Of a DNA stretch of 64,000 nt, positions 16,362 to 25,253 are shown in pieces; within the stretch, counting starts at the first letter, position 1, and each line of letters opens with the position of its first letter. The translations under genes and the position numbers were made by a program. The notes under the pieces are model-generated. The model ran no database searches. It had not been told where the DNA came from and was given only the letters and a program-made list of their open reading frames with translations. The DNA comes from Leptospira meyeri (lineage in GTDB: Bacteria > Spirochaetota > Leptospiria > Leptospirales > Leptospiraceae). Where the stretch lies: NCBI RefSeq assembly GCF_004368965.1, contig NZ_SORO01000001.1:806001-870000 (forward strand), given 5' to 3'.

Positions 16362-17135
16362 ATGGATTCAAAAAGAAAAGGAAGTCTTTTTTATTTTGGA
16401 GAACGAATTCTCTTAGGAACAGCAGGAATCGTCACAGAACCACATTCCCATTATGCAGTATCCATTTTGGTTTCTCTTGGCTCCTCCTTTCAGTTACAAA
16501 CAAAATCCCAAGAAATCATCAAATCGCAAGGGATCATCATTCCTCCAAATTATTATCATAAATTGGAGGCAGAAAATTCAGAGATGCTCATCATCCAATT
16601 AGATCCCAAGTCCGATGAATACAAAAAAATCATCATGGAAGATCATCCCAAAACAATTGATGATTTCACTAGACTCAAAATCCAATCAATCGCCGAACCA
16701 TTGTTTAGTGACTCTCTCACTTGTGACTCAGCGCGGACCGTTTACAACCAAATCCTTTCTTTACTTGGCTCAAAAACTATTTCAAAAAAATACGACCAAC
16801 GCATTGAGATCGCCATCCAAAGGATTAAAGAAAAAATGCCAAATCCAGTAAGTTTGGCTGAACTCTCGGAAATTTCAGGAATTTCTACCGATAGGTTTAT
16901 GCATTTATTTAAAGAAAATATGGGGATTCCACTCAGACAATATCTTTTGTGGCAAAGACTTCATATTGCCGCAAAACTATTACAAGGTGGCGAAAATTTA
17001 ACCACTGCATCTCATGCGGCTGGTTTTAGCGACCAGGCCCATTTATCAAGAACATTCAAAAAGATGTTTGGAGTAAAACCTTCCTTATTTTTAGGAAGCC
17101 AATCATTAAGTAAGGTATGTTTCTGCGAAGATTAG
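16362..17135 (+). CDS. AraC family transcriptional regulator
   Basis: A 257-residue regulator with a cupin-like sensing half (residues 1-110, including EPHSHYAVSILVSLG) and a C-terminal double helix-turn-helix (about 150-250: SLAELSEISGISTDRFMHLF and HAAGFSDQAHLSRTFKKMFG). The second motif is the AraC signature. The ligand is unknown. It diverges from the transglutaminase gene with only 49 bp between starts, so it may regulate that gene; this is inference from position only. Confidence 0.88.
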   Translation: MDSKRKGSLFYFGERILLGTAGIVTEPHSHYAVSILVSLGSSFQLQTKSQEIIKSQGIIIPPNYYHKLEAENSEMLIIQLDPKSDEYKKIIMEDHPKTIDDFTRLKIQSIAEPLFSDSLTCDSARTVYNQILSLLGSKTISKKYDQRIEIAIQRIKEKMPNPVSLAELSEISGISTDRFMHLFKENMGIPLRQYLLWQRLHIAAKLLQGGENLTTASHAAGFSDQAHLSRTFKKMFGVKPSLFLGSQSLSKVCFCED

Positions 17136-17290
17136 TTTCGAAGCGATTTTTAGAAGAATCAGGTGTACAGCAAGAATCCAAAAACGAAATTCTAAATTTT
17201 GTTATCCAAATAGACAAAAGGACCTGAAAAAGATTTACTGAAACAAGTTCACTTTCTTCTTTTTTAGATCCTTTCTTTTTGTTTTAAGAC

Positions 17291-17830
17291 CTAAGCAGGT
17301 TTATGAGAAAAGTCTTTCCAAACACCTTTTTGTTTTAATTCAGCATCCACTGCATTTTTTAAATCCAATCGGTATCCAAGCTCAAAAAACACATCCGCAA
17401 CAACAAAGAGAGGCGCCGATACCAAAGCTTGGAACAAATTATCAAAAAGTGCAGGCCGGCTCTTTTCAAACACAAAGTGTCCATAAAACTGAGCTCCCCA
17501 ACCGATCACTTGACCAAGGCCAAAAATTGTCCATGCTGTATTTGCAGGCAGTTGCAAAGTAATCCATTCGGAAGTTACGTACAATCCTCCAAAAATCAGA
17601 GTAGCAACAAAAGCAAATAATACATCCAAAGTATAGTAGTAACCAAGCACAGCCAACGTAAACACTAGGGATGCCGACACGTGAAAACCGTTGTATTCAA
17701 AAAGAGTAAAACGGCTTAACACAACAAACAAAGTGAAGGTGATTGTGGGAACACCAAGCACATGGATCCATACGTTGCGTTTTTCCTGATGGTAAGCAGA
17801 ATAAAACGCCATTTCTTTTGCAAATCTCAA
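17291..17830 (-). CDS. DUF962 / Mpo1-like membrane protein
   Basis: A 179-residue protein with four membrane segments and the N-terminal signature FYSAYHQEKRNVWIHVLGVP of the DUF962 (YGL010w/Mpo1) family. The yeast member is an iron-dependent dioxygenase for 2-hydroxy fatty acids in phytosphingosine breakdown. The conserved histidines (YHQEKRN, WIHVLG, FYGHFVFEK) are present. A role in fatty acid alpha-oxidation or membrane lipid turnover is plausible but not shown. It lies downstream of malQ on the same strand with an 81-bp gap. Confidence 0.8.
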   Translation of the reverse strand: MRFAKEMAFYSAYHQEKRNVWIHVLGVPTITFTLFVVLSRFTLFEYNGFHVSASLVFTLAVLGYYYTLDVLFAFVATLIFGGLYVTSEWITLQLPANTAWTIFGLGQVIGWGAQFYGHFVFEKSRPALFDNLFQALVSAPLFVVADVFFELGYRLDLKNAVDAELKQKGVWKDFSHKPA

Positions 17831-17911
17831 AGGAGACCTCCGGTGTAAAGTCCTATGTTACCAGAATTGGACCCATCCGACTTGAACGAATCTGTCATGA
17901 TTCTAAAAAAA

Positions 17912-19636
17912 TTATGAATTTCTGCCGGAATCGAGGATAAGTTTTCGGAGGGAGAAGTTACGTTTGAAATCGGCGGCAAAATCCTCAATGAGAATGGGAA
18001 ATCGGTATGTCCAGTTTGAGTGGTCGGGAGTTCCCGGGAGATTGATGCGATGTATTTCTGGATGATCCAATACACTGGGAACCCCAACTGCCAAATCCTG
18101 AAACAATTGGATGGAAAAAAGACTACTTGTCTGGAATACAAACTCAAGGAGGCCTAGAAGTGCCTCTTCCTCCGTTTTTGGTCTTGGTTTTCCTAAACGA
18201 TCGAAGAAAAATTGGAGTTTGGATTCCATATCTCCTTCCTTCTTCCACCACTCCATCACCAAACTTGTGTCATGTGTTGATAAAACTGAAATGGCATTCT
18301 CTCTATACAATTCTTCCGGAATAAACTCACCCGTCGTAAAAGACCTTGTCCAACGAACCACATCGATTCCAATCATTTGCCTTTCAAATAAAGAATCTCT
18401 GATAAAGGAAGGAACAGAACCCAAATCTTCTGCACAGGGGATCATAGCAGAAAAAGATTCAAAAATTTCTAAAATCTTTTCGCCAGACTGTCTCCAATGT
18501 TTTTCCTCTTCTGCAATATGAAGTTCCGACAATGGAAATAATTTTGCTTTAACTTCCTCTTCAAGTTCCTGGTATCCAGGTTCTTTCCAAAAATCCCAAT
18601 AAAAAATATAATGACCTGGAATGAATTCATGGATCAGTCCTAAATCTTCAAAATATTTTGGATCCAGTCCTTCCTTTATAAATTCTTCAGTTGCGATTCC
18701 AAATTGAGGATGAAACCAACCATGTAGGGCCGTAGTATCTGCTTCCGGAATGGCCCAAATGCGATACATTCCAATCACATGGTCAATACGATAGAGATGA
18801 AAAAAATGTTCCAAATACGACAAACGATCTTTCCACCAAGAATAGTTTGTTTTCTCCAATGCTTCCCAATTGAGAACAGGGAATCCCCAAGTTTGACCAG
18901 TTTTAGAAAAATCATCCGGAGGAGCACCGGCTTGTAAATTCATAAGAAAAAAGTCAGGGTGTTCCCAAACATCACAAGAATTTCGAGATGTCAGAATGGG
19001 CATATCACCCTTTAAATATACTCCTACATCTTCAAAATGAGTTTTTACTTCAGATAACTGATCGTAGGCGATCTTTTGTAAATAAACCCAAAAGAGAGCT
19101 TCATCTCTTTTTTGCGAGAATATATATTCTTTGGCATGGTTAGGATCTTGGAATTTTTTAGGCCATTCCCACCAGCATTTTCCTTCGAATTCCTCATACA
19201 ATAATCGAAATGCTGCATATGAGTAACACCAAGGATGTTTTTCCAAAAAGTATGTTGCCTCATTCATAGCTTCTTTTTGATTTTCCGTATAATATTTACG
19301 AATGATTTCTAATTTTAAATTGCGAATGCGGATGGGATGATTCGTTAAAAACCGTATTTCACGTTTGCGGGATTTTCTATTAATACCTAGTTTGTATAAT
19401 GAGATATAAAGAGGGTCAATGGCAAAAGCCGAAATGGCACTATAAGGTGAATATCCAAAACCTGTATCGTTAAGTGGTAATAATTGAATGATGCTAAAAC
19501 CCACATCCTTTGCCCAATCACAAAGTGGGTATAAACTATAAATGTCCCCGCATTCAAAAGAATGTTCAGAAACAATAGAGGGCAGAGATATAAGTACCCC
19601 TGCCCTTCTTTTTTTTACATTTTCGAAAAAATCCAA
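17912..19636 (-). CDS. malQ: 4-alpha-glucanotransferase
   Basis: This GH77 amylomaltase transfers alpha-1,4-glucan segments between maltodextrins. Family features: SIIQLLPLNDTGFGYSPYS near the N-terminus, the nucleophile Asp in YRIDHVIGMYRIWAIP, CAEDLGSVP, and STHDT. The first possible start is a TTG at 19699, which overlaps the aldolase gene by 59 bp. A TTG at 19636, just after that gene's stop, gives 574 residues and begins close to where family similarity starts, so I prefer it. Neither has a clear ribosome-binding site. Co-transcription with the aldolase gene links glycogen or maltodextrin handling to glycolysis. Confidence 0.88.
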   Translation of the reverse strand: MDFFENVKKRRAGVLISLPSIVSEHSFECGDIYSLYPLCDWAKDVGFSIIQLLPLNDTGFGYSPYSAISAFAIDPLYISLYKLGINRKSRKREIRFLTNHPIRIRNLKLEIIRKYYTENQKEAMNEATYFLEKHPWCYSYAAFRLLYEEFEGKCWWEWPKKFQDPNHAKEYIFSQKRDEALFWVYLQKIAYDQLSEVKTHFEDVGVYLKGDMPILTSRNSCDVWEHPDFFLMNLQAGAPPDDFSKTGQTWGFPVLNWEALEKTNYSWWKDRLSYLEHFFHLYRIDHVIGMYRIWAIPEADTTALHGWFHPQFGIATEEFIKEGLDPKYFEDLGLIHEFIPGHYIFYWDFWKEPGYQELEEEVKAKLFPLSELHIAEEEKHWRQSGEKILEIFESFSAMIPCAEDLGSVPSFIRDSLFERQMIGIDVVRWTRSFTTGEFIPEELYRENAISVLSTHDTSLVMEWWKKEGDMESKLQFFFDRLGKPRPKTEEEALLGLLEFVFQTSSLFSIQLFQDLAVGVPSVLDHPEIHRINLPGTPDHSNWTYRFPILIEDFAADFKRNFSLRKLILDSGRNS

Positions 19637-19640
19637 GTCT

Positions 19641-20705
19641 TTAAGCGACTGTAATTTCTTTCGATAAGTATACGTCTTGGATAGCGTTGAGCAATGCAAC
19701 CCCTTCCTTCATTGGTTTTTGGAACGCTTTTCTTCCAGAGATAAGTCCCATTCCACCAGCACGTTTGTTAATGACCGCAGTCTTGAGTGCGTCTTGTAAA
19801 TCATTTTCACCAGATGCACCACCAGAGTTAATGAGCCCTGCTCTTCCCATGTAACAGTTTGCAACTTGGTAACGAGTTAAGTCAATTGGGTGGTCAGAGG
19901 TAAGATCCGTGTAGATTCGTTTATCTGTTTTACCATAAGAAGATTCTTGGTTTAACACATTGTATCCACCGTTATTCTCAGGTAACTTTTGTTTAATGAT
20001 ATCCGCTTGGATGGTAACACCTAAATGGTTTGCTTGTCCTGTTAAGTCAGCAGAAACATGATAGTCTTTATCTTTTTTGAAAGCATTGTTTCTAACATAA
20101 CACCAAAGAATGGTTGCCATTCCAAGTTCATGTGCCATTTGGAAGATTTTAGAAATCTCAACAATTTCACGACCAGAATCAGCAGAACCAAAATAAATTG
20201 TCGCTCCAATTGCAACACAACCTTGGTCGTATGCTTGTTTTACTGTAGCAAATAGGATTTGTTCACTTTTGTTTGGATACGTAAGGAGTTCGTTGTGGTT
20301 GATCTTCAAAATGAAAGGAATTTTGTGAGCATACTTTCTTGCAACCGATCCAAGAACTCCGAGGGTAGTTGCCACACCGTTACAACCACCTTCGATAGCC
20401 AATTTGATGATGTTTTCCCCATCAAAATAAATAGGGTTTTTTGCAAAACTAGCACCAGCAGAGTGTTCAATTCCTTGGTCTACCGGAAGGATGGAAACGT
20501 AACCTGTTCCACCGAGACGGCCACTTCCAAGTAAGGTTTGGATGCTGCGAAGCACAGGTACAGACCTGTCTGTGGGAGCAAAAATTCTATCAACCCAGTC
20601 AGAGCCAGGTACGTGGATTAGTTCTTTAGCGATTTTTGGGGATTTGAATCCAAGTAAGGATTCCGCGTCGTTTCCAAGATGTTTCGAGATTTCGTCGAAG
20701 TTCAA
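19641..20705 (-). CDS. fbaB: Class I fructose-bisphosphate aldolase
   Basis: This DhnA/FbaB-type aldolase cleaves fructose 1,6-bisphosphate through a lysine Schiff base. Visible features are [21 protein letters not shown] and the Schiff-base segment QADIIKQK. The protein is 354 residues from a TTG at 20705. I chose this TTG because AGGAG sits eight bases upstream. An upstream in-frame start at 20744 would place that ribosome-binding site inside the gene and add a 13-residue tail unlike family members. It is followed 4 bp later by malQ. Confidence 0.9.
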   Translation of the reverse strand: MNFDEISKHLGNDAESLLGFKSPKIAKELIHVPGSDWVDRIFAPTDRSVPVLRSIQTLLGSGRLGGTGYVSILPVDQGIEHSAGASFAKNPIYFDGENIIKLAIEGGCNGVATTLGVLGSVARKYAHKIPFILKINHNELLTYPNKSEQILFATVKQAYDQGCVAIGATIYFGSADSGREIVEISKIFQMAHELGMATILWCYVRNNAFKKDKDYHVSADLTGQANHLGVTIQADIIKQKLPENNGGYNVLNQESSYGKTDKRIYTDLTSDHPIDLTRYQVANCYMGRAGLINSGGASGENDLQDALKTAVINKRAGGMGLISGRKAFQKPMKEGVALLNAIQDVYLSKEITVA

Positions 20706-20833
20706 AGTTGTTCTCCTAAAAAATAAATTCTCGGGTTCTTCCAATGTGACAACACCTTTTTTTGCTCGTCGTCCATCCGCTTGGCCCTAACTTGAATCGA
20801 GAGGCAAATTTGAGAGGATCAGCACAATTTCGA

Positions 20834-21697
20834 ATGTTTTTTTCCCTGGCCTGGCTATCCCTCACACTTTCTTTGGGTGTGTGGTGGTGGATTTTGGGAT
20901 TTCGACAAGCAAAGACTATTTCTGAAATTTCTATTAGCGACGCAAGGCAGGTCGAACTAAACCGAGTCAATCGGATGTTGCAACTAGAAGGATCCTTTTT
21001 TCTTTCTATGCTGACTCTCGGAGGAGTGACCCTGGCGATTCTTTCCTATAGAGACCACAAACGTTCCAAACTTATATCCGATTTTTTTTCTACCGTCACT
21101 CACGAAATGAAAACTCCCATCGCCAGCTTACAGTTGCAAATCGAAGTTCTTTTGGAAAATACGAAAGAACCAGAACTCAAGAGGAAATTAGAAAAGATTT
21201 GGAAAGAAAACCAACGCATTGAATCCCAAATGGGAAATGCATTTTATCTTGCAAGCCTTATGCAAGGGGAATCCTTGTATATGGAACCTTTGACCATCTC
21301 TGATTTATGTGAATCCTATTCCCATCATGAACCAGACCTAACTTGGAATGTTTTGATTCCGAAAGATACAAAAGTATATATTGATAAAAAAGCATTTTTT
21401 GCTATGTTAAAAAACTTAAGCGAAAATGCAAAACGACACGGGAAAGCAAAAACGATCAAACTCACCATCGCAAAGGATAACGAAGAAATCTCGTTTCTTT
21501 TAGAAGATGATGGAGTTGGCTTTAGCGGGAATAAAAAAAACCTAACATTACCATTCCTACGCCATTCCAAAACGAGTGGGAGCGGGATTGGTTTGTATAT
21601 CGTTAAAAAATTAATCGAAAAAATGAAAGGTTCACTGGAATTTCCGAACAGTTCGTCCGGATTCCAAGTAAAACTGAACTTAAAAGAGGTTTCATGA
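20834..21697 (+). CDS. Sensor histidine kinase
   Basis: A membrane histidine kinase of about 287 residues: two membrane segments (about residues 3-23 and 50-70) enclosing a short periplasmic loop, then a HisKA dimerisation helix with the phospho-acceptor His in STVTHEMKTPIAS. The ATPase domain has N (NLSENAKRHG), G1 (DDGVGF) and G2 (GSGIGLYIV) boxes. The ATG at 20834 is preferred; an in-frame TTG at 20762 would add a charged extension ahead of the first membrane segment. The stop overlaps the response regulator start (ATGA). The signal is unknown and the small periplasmic loop suggests membrane sensing. Confidence 0.88.
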   Translation: MFFSLAWLSLTLSLGVWWWILGFRQAKTISEISISDARQVELNRVNRMLQLEGSFFLSMLTLGGVTLAILSYRDHKRSKLISDFFSTVTHEMKTPIASLQLQIEVLLENTKEPELKRKLEKIWKENQRIESQMGNAFYLASLMQGESLYMEPLTISDLCESYSHHEPDLTWNVLIPKDTKVYIDKKAFFAMLKNLSENAKRHGKAKTIKLTIAKDNEEISFLLEDDGVGFSGNKKNLTLPFLRHSKTSGSGIGLYIVKKLIEKMKGSLEFPNSSSGFQVKLNLKEVS

Positions 21698-22377
21698 AAC
21701 CAAGAATTTTGCTCGTGGAAGATGACGAGGGTCTCGGCGAAACATTAAAAGAACGGTTAGAACAAGACCGCTACAGAGTTTGGTGGGCAAAAACGGTTTC
21801 CGAAGCAGAAACGTTATTTTCTCCGAACCAATTTGATTTAGTAGTTCTAGATTTACGACTTCCTGATGGAAATGGATTTCAATTGGCGGAAGGTTTTTTA
21901 TCCAAAGAAAAAGACCTCCCCTTCTTATTTTTAACAGCCCAGGCTGGTGCCCAAGAAAGACTTCGTGGATTCGAATTAGGAGCAGCTGAATTCATCCCCA
22001 AACCTTTCCATTTAAAAGAATTCCTTATCCGCTTGGAACGAGTGGTGGCGCAAACTCGCCCGCATTTTGGCCAAAAATGGAAAATGAACCAAACGGAAAT
22101 CCACTTGGATTCTTTCCTTGTGAAAAGGGAAGATGGGTCTTCTGTTTTACTTTCAAAAAGGGACTGTGCACTCCTTGCGCTCCTCCTTTCCGATGTAAGA
22201 AAGGTCTTTAGTCGTTCTGAAATTTTGGACAATATTGTGGGAGAAGAAAGTTTTCCCACAGAAAGAACCATCGACAATGCCATTGTAAGGCTTCGGGATG
22301 CTCTGGGGGAAGAATCCATTCGCAATGTGCGGGGTGTCGGTTACCAATGGGTCGCCGAGGTCTTCCCTTTAAAATAG
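21694..22377 (+). CDS. OmpR/PhoB-family response regulator
   Basis: A 227-residue response regulator. The receiver has the acidic pair EDDEG, the phospho-acceptor Asp in VVLDLRLPDG, Thr in FLTAQ and Lys in FIPKPFH. The C-terminal winged helix contains the recognition region ERTIDNAIVRLRDAL followed by RGVGYQW, typical of OmpR/PhoB. It overlaps the kinase gene by 4 bp and is its evident partner. Targets are unknown; the next gene, 20 bp downstream, may be one or may be co-transcribed. Confidence 0.93.
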   Translation: MKPRILLVEDDEGLGETLKERLEQDRYRVWWAKTVSEAETLFSPNQFDLVVLDLRLPDGNGFQLAEGFLSKEKDLPFLFLTAQAGAQERLRGFELGAAEFIPKPFHLKEFLIRLERVVAQTRPHFGQKWKMNQTEIHLDSFLVKREDGSSVLLSKRDCALLALLLSDVRKVFSRSEILDNIVGEESFPTERTIDNAIVRLRDALGEESIRNVRGVGYQWVAEVFPLK

Positions 22378-22397
22378 GAGAATCCTAGGTTGGGGAA

Positions 22398-23156
22398 TTG
22401 GGCCCTTTTACCGATACTTTTAAGGTGAAACAAGGATTCCTATTATCACTCGCCATCACTCTCTCCTTGTTTTCGCATTCTCTTGGTGCTTGGGAAACCG
22501 ACATCGATTACAACTACGAATACGAAAAAAATGGCCCATATACCAAATTCTCTGATTGGGTTCCATACAAACTCCACAAATGGGATCCCAAATATTTGGA
22601 AGACTTTTACGAGTTGTACAATCTAAAACAACATTATAACGATAATGAAATTAGAAAAAATATCTATTGGTTAAAAATTGCTTTAGGGAAACGATTTCGC
22701 CACCCCAAACATTCCTTATGTGAAACCAAAACAGAAAAAGAATATTATAAGTATAGAAACTTGATGTTTATGCACATCAACATTCAAATCATGCGCTCCT
22801 ATATGCGACTTGCTTCCAAATTTGACAAACGCCATGTGTATTTTTATAATTTAGATTTTGCACATGAATTAAAAGAAAGTTTTGGCGTTGCAGAAAATTT
22901 CTACAAGGAAGCCATTCCCTACTGGGAAAAAGCTAAAGAATATGCAGACAAAGCAAATGAAGTACCTGTTGATTTGGATTTAGGAACCATTGAAACAGAA
23001 AGGTATGAAATTGTGACTGGTAAATTAGATTTTGGACATATCATCGAAAACCATTTAGATAGACTCGATGGAAAAAAGAAAATTGTTTCGGAATATCTAA
23101 CTAAATATCCTGAAGCAGATGCTAAAGCACTTGATCTCGCTGACAGAGAAAATTAA
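22398..23156 (+). CDS. Secreted all-helical protein, possibly flagellar coiling protein-like
   Basis: A 252-residue protein with a signal peptide (LLSLAITLSLFSHSLGA, cleavage before WETDID). The rest is rich in Tyr, Lys and Glu and predicted helical (DFYELYNLKQHYNDNEIRKN, NLMFMHINIQIMRSYMRLAS, ENFYKEAIPYWEKAKEYADK), with one Cys. I do not assign a family firmly. The secreted, Tyr-rich, all-alpha character recalls the Leptospira flagellar sheath proteins FcpA and FcpB, but I cannot confirm this by reading. The start is a TTG at 22398; a GTG at 22425 is the alternative. It lies 20 bp after the response regulator gene. Confidence 0.65.
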   Translation: MGPFTDTFKVKQGFLLSLAITLSLFSHSLGAWETDIDYNYEYEKNGPYTKFSDWVPYKLHKWDPKYLEDFYELYNLKQHYNDNEIRKNIYWLKIALGKRFRHPKHSLCETKTEKEYYKYRNLMFMHINIQIMRSYMRLASKFDKRHVYFYNLDFAHELKESFGVAENFYKEAIPYWEKAKEYADKANEVPVDLDLGTIETERYEIVTGKLDFGHIIENHLDRLDGKKKIVSEYLTKYPEADAKALDLADREN

Positions 23157-24892
23157 AACTCCATAAACAAAACAGCGATGTCATCATGAATGATTCGTTC
23201 CTTGTCAATTAGACAATTGGCGATCAATTTTTTCAGTAAGGTATCGGTGGTTTCAGAAACAGAAATCATCTCAGAAAGTTCTTGTAAAAAAACATCAAGA
23301 CCAATGTAACCACCGGCCTCCTCTTCTAATTCATAAATTCCATCAGAATACAAAAGCAAACGGTCCCCAGGCTCAAATATTTTTGAAATAGTTTTTCCTT
23401 CCCAATGATCCAGTAAAAGGATGGGATACATTTCATCTTTCACAAGTTTCATGACACGTTCATCATGTTTCCAAAATACAACCGGAGGATGACCCGCAAA
23501 ACTAAACTCTACTCTTCTTTCTTTAGGATAAAGACGAAGCACACATGCAGAGATATGATGTTTGAATACAATGGTTTTTAGTTCCAAATGCATGGCCGAT
23601 AAAATGGCAGAGGGACTGGATTCTAGTTTTGAATGTTTCTTAAATGATACGGCAGCAATCCCAGAAACAAGAGCTGAAGAAATTCCATGACCCGAAATAT
23701 CTCCGAAAAAAATATCAATACAATCTTCGCTAAGTCTTTCATATAAAATCAGGTCACCGCCAATTTCATCGTATGGCAAAAACCGAGATTGAATCTTTAT
23801 ATTTTGAATTTCACCAAAATCTTTGGCAACCCATGCCTCTTGGGTTAACTTGGCAAGTGCCAAATCCTCTTTGACATCAGAATAAAACCTTTGTAAGATT
23901 TTTTCTTTTTTCATCAGTTTGATTTCATTTTTTGCTCGAACTAAACCTTGCGAAATAAACCCAGCAACCAAACCTAACAACTGCTTTGTTTCCTCTGACC
24001 AATTTCCAATTTGTTCATACGTTGTAATTCCAAGAATGCCAATCACACTCCCTTCATCTCGTAAACCGACGACAAGAATCGAACGAACCTCTGCTCGTTT
24101 AAAAAGATCCAAATGCCAAGGTTCATCCACCATCAACTGAGTATCGGCTATGTGAATCACCCCATCAGAAGCGAGAATCCCGAGGCGTTCTGGATTCATT
24201 TTTGCAATGGGAAGTTTTGTACCCACGGAAAGCAAAGAAGGGATACCTTCTAATACCCATTCATGTGTGACTGATAAAAACTGTTTATCCGATGAAATTT
24301 CAGCAGCAAATACTCTGTCCGCACGAGAGTATTTCCCCAATTCTTCTAAGGCGAACTGGATGGCATCAGAAACAAATTCAGCTTTTGTATGAACAAAGGT
24401 TTTGGATACTTCTGTGACAATTTGTGAAAATCGTAACAATCCGGAAAGTTTAACCTCGGACTCACGAATGGAAGAGATTTCAATTTGTTGGCCCCAGATT
24501 CGAAGGAGGTGTCCATCCTCCACTTGCCCATGCGAGTTCATCAAAAAAACCCTTTGGTTTCCATCTGACAATTCAACAATGTATTCGTAATTTTCTAATT
24601 GGTATGTGCCTTCAATGAATTTGCGAAGTAAAAATACACTCTTTAGAGTGACGAGATCCTTTAGATACTTTCCGACAATCTCATGGACGGAATGGTATCC
24701 ATAAAACTTTGCCATGGCCAAATTACTTTCCCGGATCACACTGTGGTTCCAAACGTATTCCATCTGCTCTTCCAAGGAAAGAGAAATGGGCATCGGAATG
24801 TCTAATTCGTAACACCAGATGGCATCTTTGGAAAGGTGGATGAAGCTCTCTAAATGTTGGTAACGACCATAATCCGGTTTTCGAGAACTCAT
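23153..24892 (-). CDS. PAS-GAF-PP2C (SpoIIE/RsbU-type) phosphatase
   Basis: A 579-residue soluble regulator. An N-terminal PAS-like domain (about 1-145, with MAKFYGYHSVHEIVGKYLKD) is followed by a GAF domain (about 155-330) and a SpoIIE-type PP2C phosphatase domain (about 365-579). The metal-binding acids are intact: EIGGDLI and FFGDISGHG, and late DDIAVLF. Such proteins dephosphorylate anti-sigma-factor antagonists (STAS proteins) in partner-switching pathways. A STAS protein occurs at 42849-43229 in this window, but a link is only a possibility. It converges with the helical protein gene (4-bp overlap) and diverges from glnA. Confidence 0.88.
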   Translation of the reverse strand: MSSRKPDYGRYQHLESFIHLSKDAIWCYELDIPMPISLSLEEQMEYVWNHSVIRESNLAMAKFYGYHSVHEIVGKYLKDLVTLKSVFLLRKFIEGTYQLENYEYIVELSDGNQRVFLMNSHGQVEDGHLLRIWGQQIEISSIRESEVKLSGLLRFSQIVTEVSKTFVHTKAEFVSDAIQFALEELGKYSRADRVFAAEISSDKQFLSVTHEWVLEGIPSLLSVGTKLPIAKMNPERLGILASDGVIHIADTQLMVDEPWHLDLFKRAEVRSILVVGLRDEGSVIGILGITTYEQIGNWSEETKQLLGLVAGFISQGLVRAKNEIKLMKKEKILQRFYSDVKEDLALAKLTQEAWVAKDFGEIQNIKIQSRFLPYDEIGGDLILYERLSEDCIDIFFGDISGHGISSALVSGIAAVSFKKHSKLESSPSAILSAMHLELKTIVFKHHISACVLRLYPKERRVEFSFAGHPPVVFWKHDERVMKLVKDEMYPILLLDHWEGKTISKIFEPGDRLLLYSDGIYELEEEAGGYIGLDVFLQELSEMISVSETTDTLLKKLIANCLIDKERIIHDDIAVLFMEF

Positions 24893-25043
24893 CTAGATTC
24901 TAACCTTTATGAATCTTCGGTCACTGCCACAAAAAAAACATAACTTGTTTGGAATCTGAAAATTTTCTGAATTCTCTTCGAAAATTACCCGATTCCGTTG
25001 ACCAAAATCCCCCGTTCGGAGATAGTATTTCGAAATGGCGGAA

Positions 25044-25080
25044 GCTTAAATTAAGCAAATTTGCTGAAATTTTAAGCAAA
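25044..25080. promoter_or_regulatory. Palindrome and direct-repeat cluster, candidate enhancer for glnA
   Basis: There are two overlapping perfect palindromes, GCTTAAATTAAGC (25044-25056) and AGCAAATTTGCT (25054-25065). TTAAGCAAA occurs at 25051-25059 and again at 25072-25080, 21 bp apart, or two helical turns. The cluster is about 100 bp upstream of the sigma-54-like promoter, a usual distance for an activator site. Confidence 0.5.
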
Positions 25081-25180
25081 AGGTATCCACTACATGCAAT
25101 TCGTTTAGGTACTGGGCGTGATTTTTAACTCACATTGCTTAGAAACTCCACGAAACCCTTATATTTAGGTCGAAATGCCT

Positions 25181-25196
25181 TGGTATAAATCTTGCA
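25181..25196 (+). promoter_or_regulatory. Sigma-54-like promoter of glnA
   Basis: TGGTATAAATCTTGCA matches the -24/-12 consensus TGGCACG-N4-TTGCW at the invariant GG and GC with exact spacing, and at TTGCA. Three of the four less critical bases in CACG differ. It lies 58 bp upstream of the glnA ATG, which has a good AGGAG ribosome-binding site at about 25243. Confidence 0.55.
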
Positions 25197-25253
25197 TCTT
25201 GGTGGACATCAGATTACAACAATCAGACCGACCTCTGAAAGAAGGAGAATCAA

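Larger units (their letters stand above)
24893..25253. other. Regulatory intergenic region between phosphatase gene and glnA
   Basis: This 361-bp divergent spacer contains no gene that I can support. It holds the palindrome cluster at 25044-25080 and the sigma-54-like promoter at 25181-25196, both oriented toward glnA. The left part up to about 25020 shows nothing recognisable. Confidence 0.6.

Noticed and set aside
25181..25196. Reading the glnA promoter as an ordinary sigma-70 -10/-35 pair
   Set aside because: TATAAA is present within the element, but no suitable -35 lies 16-18 bp upstream, while GG/GC spacing fits sigma-54 exactly.
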